A stretch of 37,700 nt of DNA from an uncultured Lachnospiraceae bacterium (GTDB lineage: Bacteria; Bacillota; Clostridia; Lachnospirales; Lachnospiraceae): contig CAJUFU010000007.1 of assembly GCA_910585555.1 (NCBI GenBank), forward strand, positions 1-37,700. Direction: 5' to 3'. Of the stretch, positions 16,512 to 25,015 are shown in pieces. How positions within the stretch are numbered: the stretch's first letter is position 1; each line of letters opens with the position of its first letter. Under the pieces are notes generated by a model that was given only the letters and a program-made list of their open reading frames with translations, made no database searches and was not told where the DNA came from. The translations under genes were made by a program, and so were the position numbers.

Positions 16512-17072
16512 ATGCAGTACACATGGAATGACATAGAACAGTACATTGCCGTCTGTACCCAATGTCCCTTAAGCCAGACCAGAAACCGTCCGGTCATGGG
16601 GCGCGGCAGTCATGAGGCGGCGATTATGCTGATTGCCGAGGCGCCCGGGGGACAGGAGGACCAGCAAGGACTCCCGTTTGTGGGGCGTTCCGGGGAAATA
16701 TTAGACAGACTTTTACAAGACTGCGGCCTGGACAGAGACCAGATATACATCACCAATATTTTAAAATGCCACCCGCCGGGCAACCGCGATCCCAAAGAGG
16801 TGGAGAAGGAGGCCTGTTTTCCTTATCTGAAATATGAGACCTTTCTGTTAAATCCTAAAATCATCGTCTGCCTGGGACGTGTGGCCGCACAGCGCATCAT
16901 TTCGCCGGATTATAAAATCACCAGACAGCACGGCACCTGGATATGCCGCAAACATTGTGCGCTGACGGCGACTTACCACCCTTCGGCAATCCTGCGGGAC
17001 CCTTCCAAGTACGATGAGGCAAAGCAGGATTTTTGTGAAATTGTAAGAAAGTGGGATGAACTGCAGGGGTAG
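16512..17072 (+). CDS. Family-4-type uracil-DNA glycosylase with iron-sulfur cluster ligands
   Basis: A 186-residue protein with the family-4 uracil-DNA glycosylase pattern: motif A AEAPGGQED (42-50), FVGRSGEILD, TNILKCHPPGNR, and motif B HPSAILRD with H156. Four Cys, C15, C18, C86 and C102, are placed as ligands of a [4Fe-4S] cluster. It removes uracil from DNA as the first step of base excision repair. ATG 16512 has GGAAGGGAG upstream; the longer reading from 16479 adds 11 residues without a ribosome site. It is the last gene of the same-strand run, 137 bases behind its neighbour, and may be an ordinary repair gene that happens to sit there. Confidence 0.88.
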   Translation: MQYTWNDIEQYIAVCTQCPLSQTRNRPVMGRGSHEAAIMLIAEAPGGQEDQQGLPFVGRSGEILDRLLQDCGLDRDQIYITNILKCHPPGNRDPKEVEKEACFPYLKYETFLLNPKIIVCLGRVAAQRIISPDYKITRQHGTWICRKHCALTATYHPSAILRDPSKYDEAKQDFCEIVRKWDELQG

Positions 17073-17092
17073 AGGCGGAAGCCAATTTTCAA

Positions 17093-17115
17093 TATACCTG
17101 ATATTGACAGGTATA
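17093..17115 (+). promoter_or_regulatory. Palindromic operator candidate over the -35 region
   Basis: TATACCTG (17093-17100) and CAGGTATA (17108-17115) form a perfect 8-base inverted repeat around ATATTGA. The right arm overlaps the TTGACA -35 hexamer at 17104-17109, so a bound dimer would block the promoter of the first phosphorylase gene. Confidence 0.45.
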
Positions 17116-17132
17116 GGACATATATTTAATAT
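17104..17132 (+). promoter_or_regulatory. Strong sigma-70-type promoter of the first phosphorylase gene
   Basis: TTGACA (17104-17109), 17-base spacer, TAATAT (17127-17132). The -35 is perfect and the -10 has one or two mismatches. Transcription would leave a leader of about 120 bases before ATG 17258. Confidence 0.65.
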
Positions 17133-17257
17133 TTTTCCTACTTTTCTGATATATGTTTCAGGTAGAAAGCATTAAAATGTGTAAACAGAAAAGAGCTGCC
17201 AGCACAGACAGACGCTTATTAATATGAACAAATATTGGATACAGGGGGTATTAAATT

Positions 17258-19963
17258 ATGGAAGAGATTCGCTTTTTGGACAAGGATGGAGCCTTTTTGG
17301 TAGAGCAGCCAGAAAATTACAGTTATCTGTACTTTCCGATTGCCGGAGAAAAGGGACTGAAAAGTTCTATAACGCCGAATTTAGGCGGGGACAGTAAACT
17401 TAATCAGGAGACTTTCCTGCTGGAACCTGTAAGTTCGGAAAATTTGCATAATAACAGGTCTTCCAGGAATTTTTGGTGTATAGTAGAGGAATCCGGATGT
17501 TGGTCCGCCACAGGGGCGTCGGCGGATGCGGAGGCTGAGAAATTTACCAGTGAGCAGGATGATAGTACATTGACTGCGGGTCTGATGTGGCACACTGTGA
17601 AAAGAAGTTCGAAGAAGTTTAACTTGGAGGCGGAGATTACTTCTTTCGTTCCAGTGGAGGACAATGTGGAGATTATGCATGTGATACTGCGCAATACAGG
17701 GGAAACAGAGCAGAAAATTGTGCCGGTTGCCGCCATCCCGATATATGGAAGAAGCGCTGATAATATCAGGGATCATAGAAATGTCACATCGATGTTGCAT
17801 AGAATACATACAAAACAGTGCGGTATTACGGTGAAACCTACCATGTCATTTGATGAAAAGGGACATCGGAGAAACCACCAGATCTATTTTGTGGCAGGGA
17901 CAGAGGGATGCGGCGCGAAACCAAAATCCTTTTATCCGACGGTAGAGACCTTTGTAGGGGAAGGCGGCACTTTTACGCATCCCGCCGCAGTATACCAAAA
18001 CAAAGAGGGTATGCCTGCAGGAACGGAAATTGCCGGCAGAGAGGCTATGGGAGGGATACGCTTTAAGCAGATAACGATTAGGAAGGATGAGACTGTAGAG
18101 TATGTGATTATCATGGGAATTGCGCAGCAGGAGGAAGAAGTGGAAGCGCTTATTTCAAAATATGGTTCGTCGGCAAAGGCGGAGCAGGTCTTTGAGGAGG
18201 TAAAAGCATACTGGCAGGAAAAGGTGAATGTCAGATATCATACGGGAAATGAGAGCTTTGATTTTTTCATGCGTTGGGTGAGTTTTCAGCCCTTTTTGAG
18301 ACGACTTTATGGATGCTCGTTCCTGCCCCATCATGACTATGGAAGAGGCGGCCGGGGATGGAGGGATTTGTGGCAGGATTGTCTGTCTCTTCTACTAATG
18401 GAGCCGGGAGATGTACGTAAAATGATTGTCAGCAATTACAGCGGCGTTAGGATTGACGGAACCAATGCTACGATTATAGGCAGTCAGCAGGGAGAATTCA
18501 TTGCCGACAGAAACGGTATCAGCCGTGTCTGGATGGATCATGCCGTCTGGCCTTTTATGACCACCAGGCTTTATATTGATCAGACCGGTGATCTGGAAGT
18601 TTTGCTGGAGAATGTGCAGTACTTTAAAGATGCGCAGACGAAAAGAGGAACACAGTATGACCAGGATTGGAGTGAAAGCTATGGTATGTGGCAGAAAACA
18701 TCCGGTAACAGTGTATATGCCGGGACCATTCTGGAGCATCTTCTAGTTGAGCATCTGTGTGCTTTTTATGAAGTAGGAGAACACAATGAAATGCGTCTGC
18801 GCGGTGCGGACTGGAATGATGCGCTGGATATGGCGGCGGACTTTGGCGAGAGTGTGGCGTTTACCTGTGCCTATGCAGGAAATATAAGACAGCTTGCAGA
18901 CTGTCTGGGTCTGATGAAGGATAGATTGTTCTGTATGCAGATAGAGCTTTTGGAGGAGCTGGGGGTTTTATTGGAGGATGATGCAGCACTTTATGAGAGC
19001 GTAGAGGCAAAACATACCGTTTTGGAGGAATATACGAATTTATGCAGACATAACATCAGCGGCAGGAAAATACAGGTGCCTGTGGATAGTCTGATCGAGA
19101 ATCTGACTCATAAGGCGGACTGGCTTATGGAGCACATCCGTAAGACGGAATGGATTCAGGGACAAGAGGACGAGGGGTGGTTTAACAGTTATTATGATAA
19201 TCACCAAAATGCAGTGGAAGGGATTTCAGAAAAGAGCGTCCGAATGATGTTGACGGGACAGGTTTTTGCTATTATGAGCGGGACAGCGTCAGACAATCAA
19301 ATCAGCCGAATCTGTAAAAGTGCAGATCGTTATCTATATGACGCATCCATTGGCGGTTATCGGTTGAACACGGACTTTAAGGAACTGAAGTTTGATATGG
19401 GAAGAATGTTTGGATTTGCCTATGGAGAGAAAGAAAATGGGGCAGTATTTTCCCATATGACGGTGATGTATGCAAATGCGCTTTATAAGAGGGGATATGT
19501 GAAAGAGGGTTATAAGGCGATCCAAACATTGGCAGATACGGCGCTTTCTTTTAACACAAGTAAAATTTATCCCGGCATTCCCGAGTATTTTAACAGTGAG
19601 GGACGGGGAATGTATCACTATCTCACGGGCGCCGCAAGCTGGTATATGATGACCATGATGACAGAAGTATTTGGAGTGCACGGGGAAGCGGGAGACTTGG
19701 TAATCAGGCCCAAGCTTTTGAAGAAGCAGTTCGATACAGACAAAACAGCCTTCATTAGATTGTTCTTTGCAGGGAAAGAGTTTGAGGTCACATTTATCAA
19801 TACGCAGGGACTGGAGTATGGGGCGTACAAAATCGGCAGTGCGCAATGTGATGGTAAAACAGTACAGGTTATTGATGACACGAAAGCTCTGATTGGACGG
19901 CCTACAGTGGAATCTATGGAGGATGGCCTTCACAGGATAACAGTAGAGTTGGTTTTAGCATAA
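17258..19963 (+). CDS. GH94-type glycoside phosphorylase (about 900-residue branch)
   Basis: A 901-residue member of the GH94 (former GT36) superfamily: N-terminal beta sandwich (about 1-310), linker helices, an (alpha/alpha)6 barrel with FLPHHDYGRGGRGWRDLWQD and the acid residue D518 in RGADWNDALD, and a C-terminal beta part. These inverting cytosolic enzymes split a beta-linked disaccharide or oligosaccharide with phosphate, giving a sugar 1-phosphate and saving ATP. The length and the ADWNDALDMA version differ from cellobiose phosphorylase (about 810 residues) and from the second enzyme at 20920, so the two probably act on different linkages or chain lengths. Laminaribiose phosphorylase is one possibility by size. 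GGGGG lies nine bases before the ATG. The specificity is not assigned. Confidence 0.8.
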   Translation: MEEIRFLDKDGAFLVEQPENYSYLYFPIAGEKGLKSSITPNLGGDSKLNQETFLLEPVSSENLHNNRSSRNFWCIVEESGCWSATGASADAEAEKFTSEQDDSTLTAGLMWHTVKRSSKKFNLEAEITSFVPVEDNVEIMHVILRNTGETEQKIVPVAAIPIYGRSADNIRDHRNVTSMLHRIHTKQCGITVKPTMSFDEKGHRRNHQIYFVAGTEGCGAKPKSFYPTVETFVGEGGTFTHPAAVYQNKEGMPAGTEIAGREAMGGIRFKQITIRKDETVEYVIIMGIAQQEEEVEALISKYGSSAKAEQVFEEVKAYWQEKVNVRYHTGNESFDFFMRWVSFQPFLRRLYGCSFLPHHDYGRGGRGWRDLWQDCLSLLLMEPGDVRKMIVSNYSGVRIDGTNATIIGSQQGEFIADRNGISRVWMDHAVWPFMTTRLYIDQTGDLEVLLENVQYFKDAQTKRGTQYDQDWSESYGMWQKTSGNSVYAGTILEHLLVEHLCAFYEVGEHNEMRLRGADWNDALDMAADFGESVAFTCAYAGNIRQLADCLGLMKDRLFCMQIELLEELGVLLEDDAALYESVEAKHTVLEEYTNLCRHNISGRKIQVPVDSLIENLTHKADWLMEHIRKTEWIQGQEDEGWFNSYYDNHQNAVEGISEKSVRMMLTGQVFAIMSGTASDNQISRICKSADRYLYDASIGGYRLNTDFKELKFDMGRMFGFAYGEKENGAVFSHMTVMYANALYKRGYVKEGYKAIQTLADTALSFNTSKIYPGIPEYFNSEGRGMYHYLTGAASWYMMTMMTEVFGVHGEAGDLVIRPKLLKKQFDTDKTAFIRLFFAGKEFEVTFINTQGLEYGAYKIGSAQCDGKTVQVIDDTKALIGRPTVESMEDGLHRITVELVLA

Positions 19964-19987
19964 AAGCATAAAGGCATTACGAGATGG

Positions 19988-20728
19988 TTACCAAGAAGTG
20001 TGGTAATAATGATCGCGGTATTTCTTGGGTGTCACGCCTACCATTTTCTTAAAAGTCTGGATAAAGTGGCTCTGAGAAGAAAACGCTAGATAATTCGCTA
20101 TCTCAATCAGGCTGTAATCGGAATACCTGAGCATATGCTGTGCTTTTTCAATTTTCATTTCGCAGATGTAATCGCTGATGGAGACGTTAAGCTCCTTCTT
20201 GAAAAGTCTGGAAAGATAGCTGGGAGAAAGACTGGTATGTGCTGCAAGTTCCTCTACAGTGATACGGCGGGTGATATTGCTGTAAATATAATCCATGCAA
20301 AGGACCACTGGTTTTGAGAGAATATTGCTTTTCTTCACCAGATTCATCTTTTTTGTATAGTCGAGAGCCATTTGCATATGAAGCTTTGAAATCGCGTCAA
20401 TGGTGGTGCAAGTGTCCATTTTTATAATATAGAAATCACTGAGACGAAATGCCTGCTCCAACTCCATGCCGGCAGTTACACATCGTCTGGTAATCATGGC
20501 CACCGTAACGACAAAATGATACTTTATATTAGTCAGAGGATTTGTAGAGAGAATGCCCATCCCATTGGGATTGATAAAAGCATTCTCTCTGCAGTTTTTT
20601 TCCACAAAATCTAAATCTCCTGAACTGACTGCCTGTAAAAAGGAATATTCATCATCCAAGGGGCGGTGTTTAAGAGATTCTTCACTTTTTTGCAGTTCTT
20701 CCTGAAACCATTCTTGTCGTAAATTCAT
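19988..20728 (-). CDS. AraC-family transcriptional regulator of the sugar locus
   Basis: A 246-residue regulator. The N-terminal 140 residues are helical and form no recognised cupin. The C-terminal 100 residues are a double helix-turn-helix of the AraC type: RRITVEELAAHTSLSPSYLS for the first and YSLIEIANYLAFSSQSHFIQ for the second, ending in the family signature TFKKMVGVTPKKYR. It is encoded between the two phosphorylase genes on the opposite strand, converging on the first (24-base gap) and diverging from the second, so the 191-base region 20729-20919 is the natural target. It probably activates the phosphorylase and transporter genes when the sugar is present. Confidence 0.85.
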   Translation of the reverse strand: MNLRQEWFQEELQKSEESLKHRPLDDEYSFLQAVSSGDLDFVEKNCRENAFINPNGMGILSTNPLTNIKYHFVVTVAMITRRCVTAGMELEQAFRLSDFYIIKMDTCTTIDAISKLHMQMALDYTKKMNLVKKSNILSKPVVLCMDYIYSNITRRITVEELAAHTSLSPSYLSRLFKKELNVSISDYICEMKIEKAQHMLRYSDYSLIEIANYLAFSSQSHFIQTFKKMVGVTPKKYRDHYYHTSW

Positions 20729-20826
20729 ATTTTCCCCGCGTAATTTTTTGCCATAGCGCAGGCGTCTAAGCTTGCGGCAATCAAACTATATTCACAGAAG
20801 TATTAAACAAACATAACTCTACATCA

Positions 20827-20893
20827 ATTGTATCATGAATCTGACATTTTTGTATATAACCTTGTATAGCAAAATGCAATATTATCCTATAAT
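20827..20893. promoter_or_regulatory. Divergent promoter region between regulator and second phosphorylase
   Basis: For the plus strand, TATAAT lies at 20888-20893, with only weak -35 options (TTGTAT 20862-20867 at 20 bases), as expected for an activator-dependent promoter. Two direct copies of TTGTATA (20850-20856 and 20862-20868) are 12 bases apart just upstream and could be the AraC half-sites. On the minus strand TACAAT (20832-20827) is a -10 candidate for the regulator gene. Confidence 0.45.
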
Positions 20894-20919
20894 TGTGAAA
20901 AAAGCAAAGGAGGATGGAC

Positions 20920-23334
20920 ATGAGATTCGGATATTTTGATGATAAAAATCACGAATATGTAATTGAGCGTCCGGATACGCCGCAGCCATGGGCCAACTAT
21001 CTTGGTTCCCCGGAATACGGCGCTGTTATTTCCAACAATGCCGGTGGGTATAGTTTTGCCAAGTCCGGCGCTAACGGCAGGATTTTACGCTATATTTTTA
21101 ATCAGTTTGACCAGCCGGGACGCTATATTTATATTCGTGACAACGAGAGCAGGGACTATTGGTCAGCTTCATGGCAGCCGGTAGGAAAGGACCTTGGAGC
21201 GTATAAGAGTGAATGCCGTCATGGGACGGGGTATACCAGAATGATTGCGGATTACAGCGGCATCCATTCGGAGGTTTTATATTATGTGCCCCTTGACAAG
21301 GCTTATGAAGTTTGGAATCTGCAGTTGACGAACCAGTCCGAAAAGAAAAGAAATCTGACGATTACAGGATATGCGGAATTTACAAACGTGAATAATTATG
21401 AAAATGATCAGGTAAACCTGCAGTATTCCCAGTTTGTCACCGGAACTGTCTTTCATGATAATCGGATTTGCCAGAGGATTCATGGTAACTTAGACACGTT
21501 GGATGAGGGCAGTAACGTAGATGAAAAGATTGTGATTGAACGTTTTTTTGGCATGGCAGGGGCGGAAGTTTCTTCCTACTGTGGAGACAGAGAGCTGTTT
21601 TTGGGAAGATATCATGGCTATGGCAATCCCCAGGGAGTAATAAGCGGAGATTTGAGCGGGGCGCTCAATTATAATGAAAACGGGTGCGGGGCACTGGCTG
21701 CGCAGATTTCGCTGGCACCGGGAGAGACCAAAAATATAGCGTTCATTCTGGGCATGAAGGAAGATGCAGAGGCGGGGAAGATTCTGGATTGTTACGAGAA
21801 TCCTAAGAAAATCTGTCAGGAAGAATGGAAGGAACTGGTTGCCTGCTGGCATGGGAGATTCTCTCGTTTTCAGGTCAAAACGCCTAGTTCGGAATTTAAT
21901 ACCATGATCAATACATGGAATGCCTACAACTGTTTTATGACGTTTATTTGGTCAAGGGCGGCTTCCTTTACCTACTGCGGTCTCCGAAATGGGTATGGTT
22001 ATCGAGATACCGTGCAGGATATTCAAGGGGTGATTCATTTGGCGCCGGATATGGCTGTGCAAAAGATTCGTTTTATGCTTTCTGCCCAGGTAGATCATGG
22101 AGCTGGTCTGCCTTTGGTCAAATTTAACCACCATGCGGGACATGAAGACACGCCGGATGATGCGTCATATGTGCAGGCGACAGGGCATCCTGCATATCGG
22201 GCGGATGATGCGCTGTGGCTGTTTCCCACCGTTTATAAATATGTTTCGGAGGTGGGAGATCTTTCCTTTATCGATGAGAGGATTCCTTTTGCCAATAAGG
22301 ATGATGGCACGGTATATGAACACTTGAAACGTGCAATCGGTTTTTCAGCGGCTCACCTGGGGATTCATGGGATGCCTGTCGGATTGTATGCAGATTGGAA
22401 CGATTGTCTGAGGCTTGGCAAGGACGGGGAATCTACCTTCGTAGCGTTGCAGTTTTATCTTGCCATGACCATTATGAAGCAGTTTGCAGAGTATAAAGAG
22501 GACAGGGACTATATCATCTATCTGGAGGAGAGTCAGAAAAAGCTTGAAAAGGTCATACAGGAATTATGTTGGGATGAAGACAGATTTATTCGTGGATTTA
22601 CACAAAAGGGCGAAGTCATCGGAAAAGCAGCGGATGTTGAGGCAAATATGTGGCTAAATCCCCAGAGCTGGGCGGTCATCAGCGGGCTTGCATCAGAGGA
22701 ACAGGCAGACACGGTATTGAACACGGTATTTGAGAGGCTGAATACGGCGTATGGGGCAATTTTGATGGATCCGCCTTATCATAGTCATGCCTTTGAAGGG
22801 GCGCTTGCTGTCATCTACAATCCGGGAACCAAGGAAAATGCAGGTATATTTTCACAGTCGCAAGGATGGATTATCCTTGCGGAGGCGCTGCGGGGACATG
22901 GGGAACGTGCTTTTACATATTTTATGGAAAATGCTCCGGCAGCCCAGAATGATCGTGCTGAGATTCGCAGGCTGGAGCCTTATTGCTATGGTCAGTTTAC
23001 GGAAGGAAAAGATAGTCCCCATTTTGGACGCTCTCATGTGCACTGGCTGACAGGGACTGCGTCTACGATTATGGTGGGATGTGTGGAAGGAATATTGGGG
23101 ATGCGGCCTGATTTCTATGGGCTTAAGATTGCGCCGTCTATCCCGAAGGATTGGGAGCGTTTTGAGGTTGATAAAGATTTTCGGGGAAACCATTTGCACA
23201 TCGTAGTAAAAAACCCAGGACATGCAGAGTCAGGATGCAAGAGGCTTACGGTCAATGGAAAGGAAATGAAAGGAAATTATATTCCAGCGGAAGTGTTGGA
23301 AGCGCAATCAGAAATTGAATTGCTCATGTCATAA
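20920..23334 (+). CDS. GH94 phosphorylase of the cellobiose/chitobiose phosphorylase type
   Basis: An 804-residue GH94 enzyme, the normal length for cellobiose, cellobionate and N,N'-diacetylchitobiose phosphorylases. It opens with the family start (RFGYFDDKNHEYVIERPDTP), has the barrel motif ADWNDCLRLGKDGES with the general acid D492, the family GYRDTVQDIQGV strand, and a C-terminal KENAGIFSQSQGWIILAEAL region. The reaction is phosphorolysis of a beta-1,4-type disaccharide. The short loop after ADWNDCL looks more like the chitobiose/cellobionate branch than like clostridial cellobiose phosphorylase, which has a long insertion there; this is recalled, not aligned. ATG 20920 is chosen over 20914 because AAAGGAGG ends six bases before it. 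An importer follows at once, probably for its substrate. Confidence 0.84.
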   Translation: MRFGYFDDKNHEYVIERPDTPQPWANYLGSPEYGAVISNNAGGYSFAKSGANGRILRYIFNQFDQPGRYIYIRDNESRDYWSASWQPVGKDLGAYKSECRHGTGYTRMIADYSGIHSEVLYYVPLDKAYEVWNLQLTNQSEKKRNLTITGYAEFTNVNNYENDQVNLQYSQFVTGTVFHDNRICQRIHGNLDTLDEGSNVDEKIVIERFFGMAGAEVSSYCGDRELFLGRYHGYGNPQGVISGDLSGALNYNENGCGALAAQISLAPGETKNIAFILGMKEDAEAGKILDCYENPKKICQEEWKELVACWHGRFSRFQVKTPSSEFNTMINTWNAYNCFMTFIWSRAASFTYCGLRNGYGYRDTVQDIQGVIHLAPDMAVQKIRFMLSAQVDHGAGLPLVKFNHHAGHEDTPDDASYVQATGHPAYRADDALWLFPTVYKYVSEVGDLSFIDERIPFANKDDGTVYEHLKRAIGFSAAHLGIHGMPVGLYADWNDCLRLGKDGESTFVALQFYLAMTIMKQFAEYKEDRDYIIYLEESQKKLEKVIQELCWDEDRFIRGFTQKGEVIGKAADVEANMWLNPQSWAVISGLASEEQADTVLNTVFERLNTAYGAILMDPPYHSHAFEGALAVIYNPGTKENAGIFSQSQGWIILAEALRGHGERAFTYFMENAPAAQNDRAEIRRLEPYCYGQFTEGKDSPHFGRSHVHWLTGTASTIMVGCVEGILGMRPDFYGLKIAPSIPKDWERFEVDKDFRGNHLHIVVKNPGHAESGCKRLTVNGKEMKGNYIPAEVLEAQSEIELLMS

Positions 23335-23474
23335 ATGCATGTTGTGGCATGAAAATGATATTTTTACAATTAAATTAATATATCGATATGAACAAAAAGG
23401 ATATGGTATTTATACAAGGATGCAACGAAAATTTACATTCTGAAAAATAATTTATTGTAGGAGGTAATGTATTT

Positions 23475-24890
23475 ATGAAGAAGAAACTAGTTAGTGTGAT
23501 ACTTGCATCTGTTATGCTGACAGGCACATTGGCAGGATGCGGCTCGGATGCATCTTCGGCACCGGCAGATAATGGGGGAAATGCAAATGCCGATACGCAG
23601 GCAGTTGCGCCTGCGGCAAGTGGAGATGAGGGTACAGTACTTAATATCTGGTGCTGGAACGATGAATTTCAGAGCCGTTTCAACGATTACTATCCTGATG
23701 TAGAGGCAGTCTCAGAGGATAAATCTACAACCACTCTGAAAAATGGAATTACGGTGAAATGGACGATTAATCCCACGACGGATAACAATTATCAGAATAA
23801 GTTAGACGAAGCGTTGATGGCGCAGGAAGGTGCGGCAGCTGATGATAAGATTGATATTTTTTTACTTGAAGCTGACTATGCACTGAAGTATGTAAGTGCA
23901 GATGTAGATGTTGCCGTGCCTCTTTCCGAGCTTGGTATCACGGCGGATGATGTGGCAGATCAGTACCAGTATACAAAGGATATTGTCTCTGATGCCAATG
24001 GTGAGCAAAGAGCAACGTCCTGGCAGGCAGCTCCCGGATTATTTGCTTATAGACGTTCTATAGCCAAGGATGTTCTGGGCACAGACGACCCAGAGCAGGT
24101 GCAGACAGCGCTTGCGGACTGGGATAAATTCAACGAAGTGGCGGCGCAGGCGAAGGACAAAGGGTATTTTATGCTTTCCGGTTATCAGGATTCCTTCCGT
24201 GCCTTTTCTAATAATGTAGAGAAGCCTTGGGTTGAGGGAACAACCGTTACGGTGGATTCTAATATTATGTCGTGGATTGAGCAGACAAAAGAGTTTACGG
24301 ATAAGGGATATAACCATAAATCTTCACTCTGGAGTGATACCTGGGCACAGGATCAGGGAGTTGACGGGCAGGTGTTCGGATTTTTCTATTCCACATGGGG
24401 AATTAACTTTACTCTGGTAGGCAATGCAGGTGAAGCCGGTTTTGGAGACTGGGCAGTGTGTCAGGGACCTCAGCCTTATTACTGGGGCGGAACATGGGTT
24501 GCGGCTGCAAGAGGAACAGACAATCCGACATTGGTCAAAGACGTTATGCTAAAACTCACATGCTCCAAGGATATTATGAAATCCATGACGGAGAACCGGG
24601 ATATTCAGGATTATACCAATACGGTTTCCGGTATGCAGGAGATTGCAGCAGATCCGGATTTCAAGTCAGAGTTCTTAGGCGGGCAGAACCATATTGCATT
24701 GTTCTCTGAGGTGGCTCCGACCATTGATATGAGCAATGTCTCACCTTATGACCAGGGCTGTAATGAACAGATTCAGAACGCTTTCGGGGATTATTTTGAC
24801 GGCAATATTGATTTAGACACGGCCAAGACTAATTTTGAGACAGCGATTATAGAGCTTTATCCGGAGCTTACCGAGGTAGTATGGCCTTAA
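23475..24890 (+). CDS. ABC transporter sugar-binding lipoprotein
   Basis: A 471-residue extracellular binding protein. It has a lipoprotein signal (MKKKLVSVILASVMLTGT then LAGC, lipid-bound C22), followed by a Ser/Ala/Asn-rich linker to about residue 55 and an extracellular binding-protein fold of the CUT1 oligosaccharide class (VLNIWCWNDEF onwards). It captures the sugar outside the membrane and hands it to the two permeases encoded downstream. AGGAGG precedes the ATG. The 140-base gap from the phosphorylase gene may hold its own weak promoter (TTTACA at 23363). Ligand not predictable; a beta-linked disaccharide fits the neighbours. Confidence 0.87.
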   Translation: MKKKLVSVILASVMLTGTLAGCGSDASSAPADNGGNANADTQAVAPAASGDEGTVLNIWCWNDEFQSRFNDYYPDVEAVSEDKSTTTLKNGITVKWTINPTTDNNYQNKLDEALMAQEGAAADDKIDIFLLEADYALKYVSADVDVAVPLSELGITADDVADQYQYTKDIVSDANGEQRATSWQAAPGLFAYRRSIAKDVLGTDDPEQVQTALADWDKFNEVAAQAKDKGYFMLSGYQDSFRAFSNNVEKPWVEGTTVTVDSNIMSWIEQTKEFTDKGYNHKSSLWSDTWAQDQGVDGQVFGFFYSTWGINFTLVGNAGEAGFGDWAVCQGPQPYYWGGTWVAAARGTDNPTLVKDVMLKLTCSKDIMKSMTENRDIQDYTNTVSGMQEIAADPDFKSEFLGGQNHIALFSEVAPTIDMSNVSPYDQGCNEQIQNAFGDYFDGNIDLDTAKTNFETAIIELYPELTEVVWP

Positions 24891-24939
24891 TTCTCAGCAG
24901 TACATTTTAGAGTATGGCACAAAGTTTTCATGATACTGT

Positions 24940-24967
24940 AAGGGGCGAGCATATGCCCGTCCCTTTA
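24940..24967 (+). terminator. Weak hairpin between binding-protein and permease genes
   Basis: AAGGG (24940-24944) pairs with CCCTT (24961-24965) around the palindromic GCATATGC, followed by only a short T run. It could work as a leaky terminator or mRNA stabiliser, giving more binding protein than permease, a common arrangement in such operons. Confidence 0.42.
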
Positions 24968-25015
24968 TACAATTGAATAACAGGCTGCTTATTATTTGTG
25001 AAAGGATATGATATT

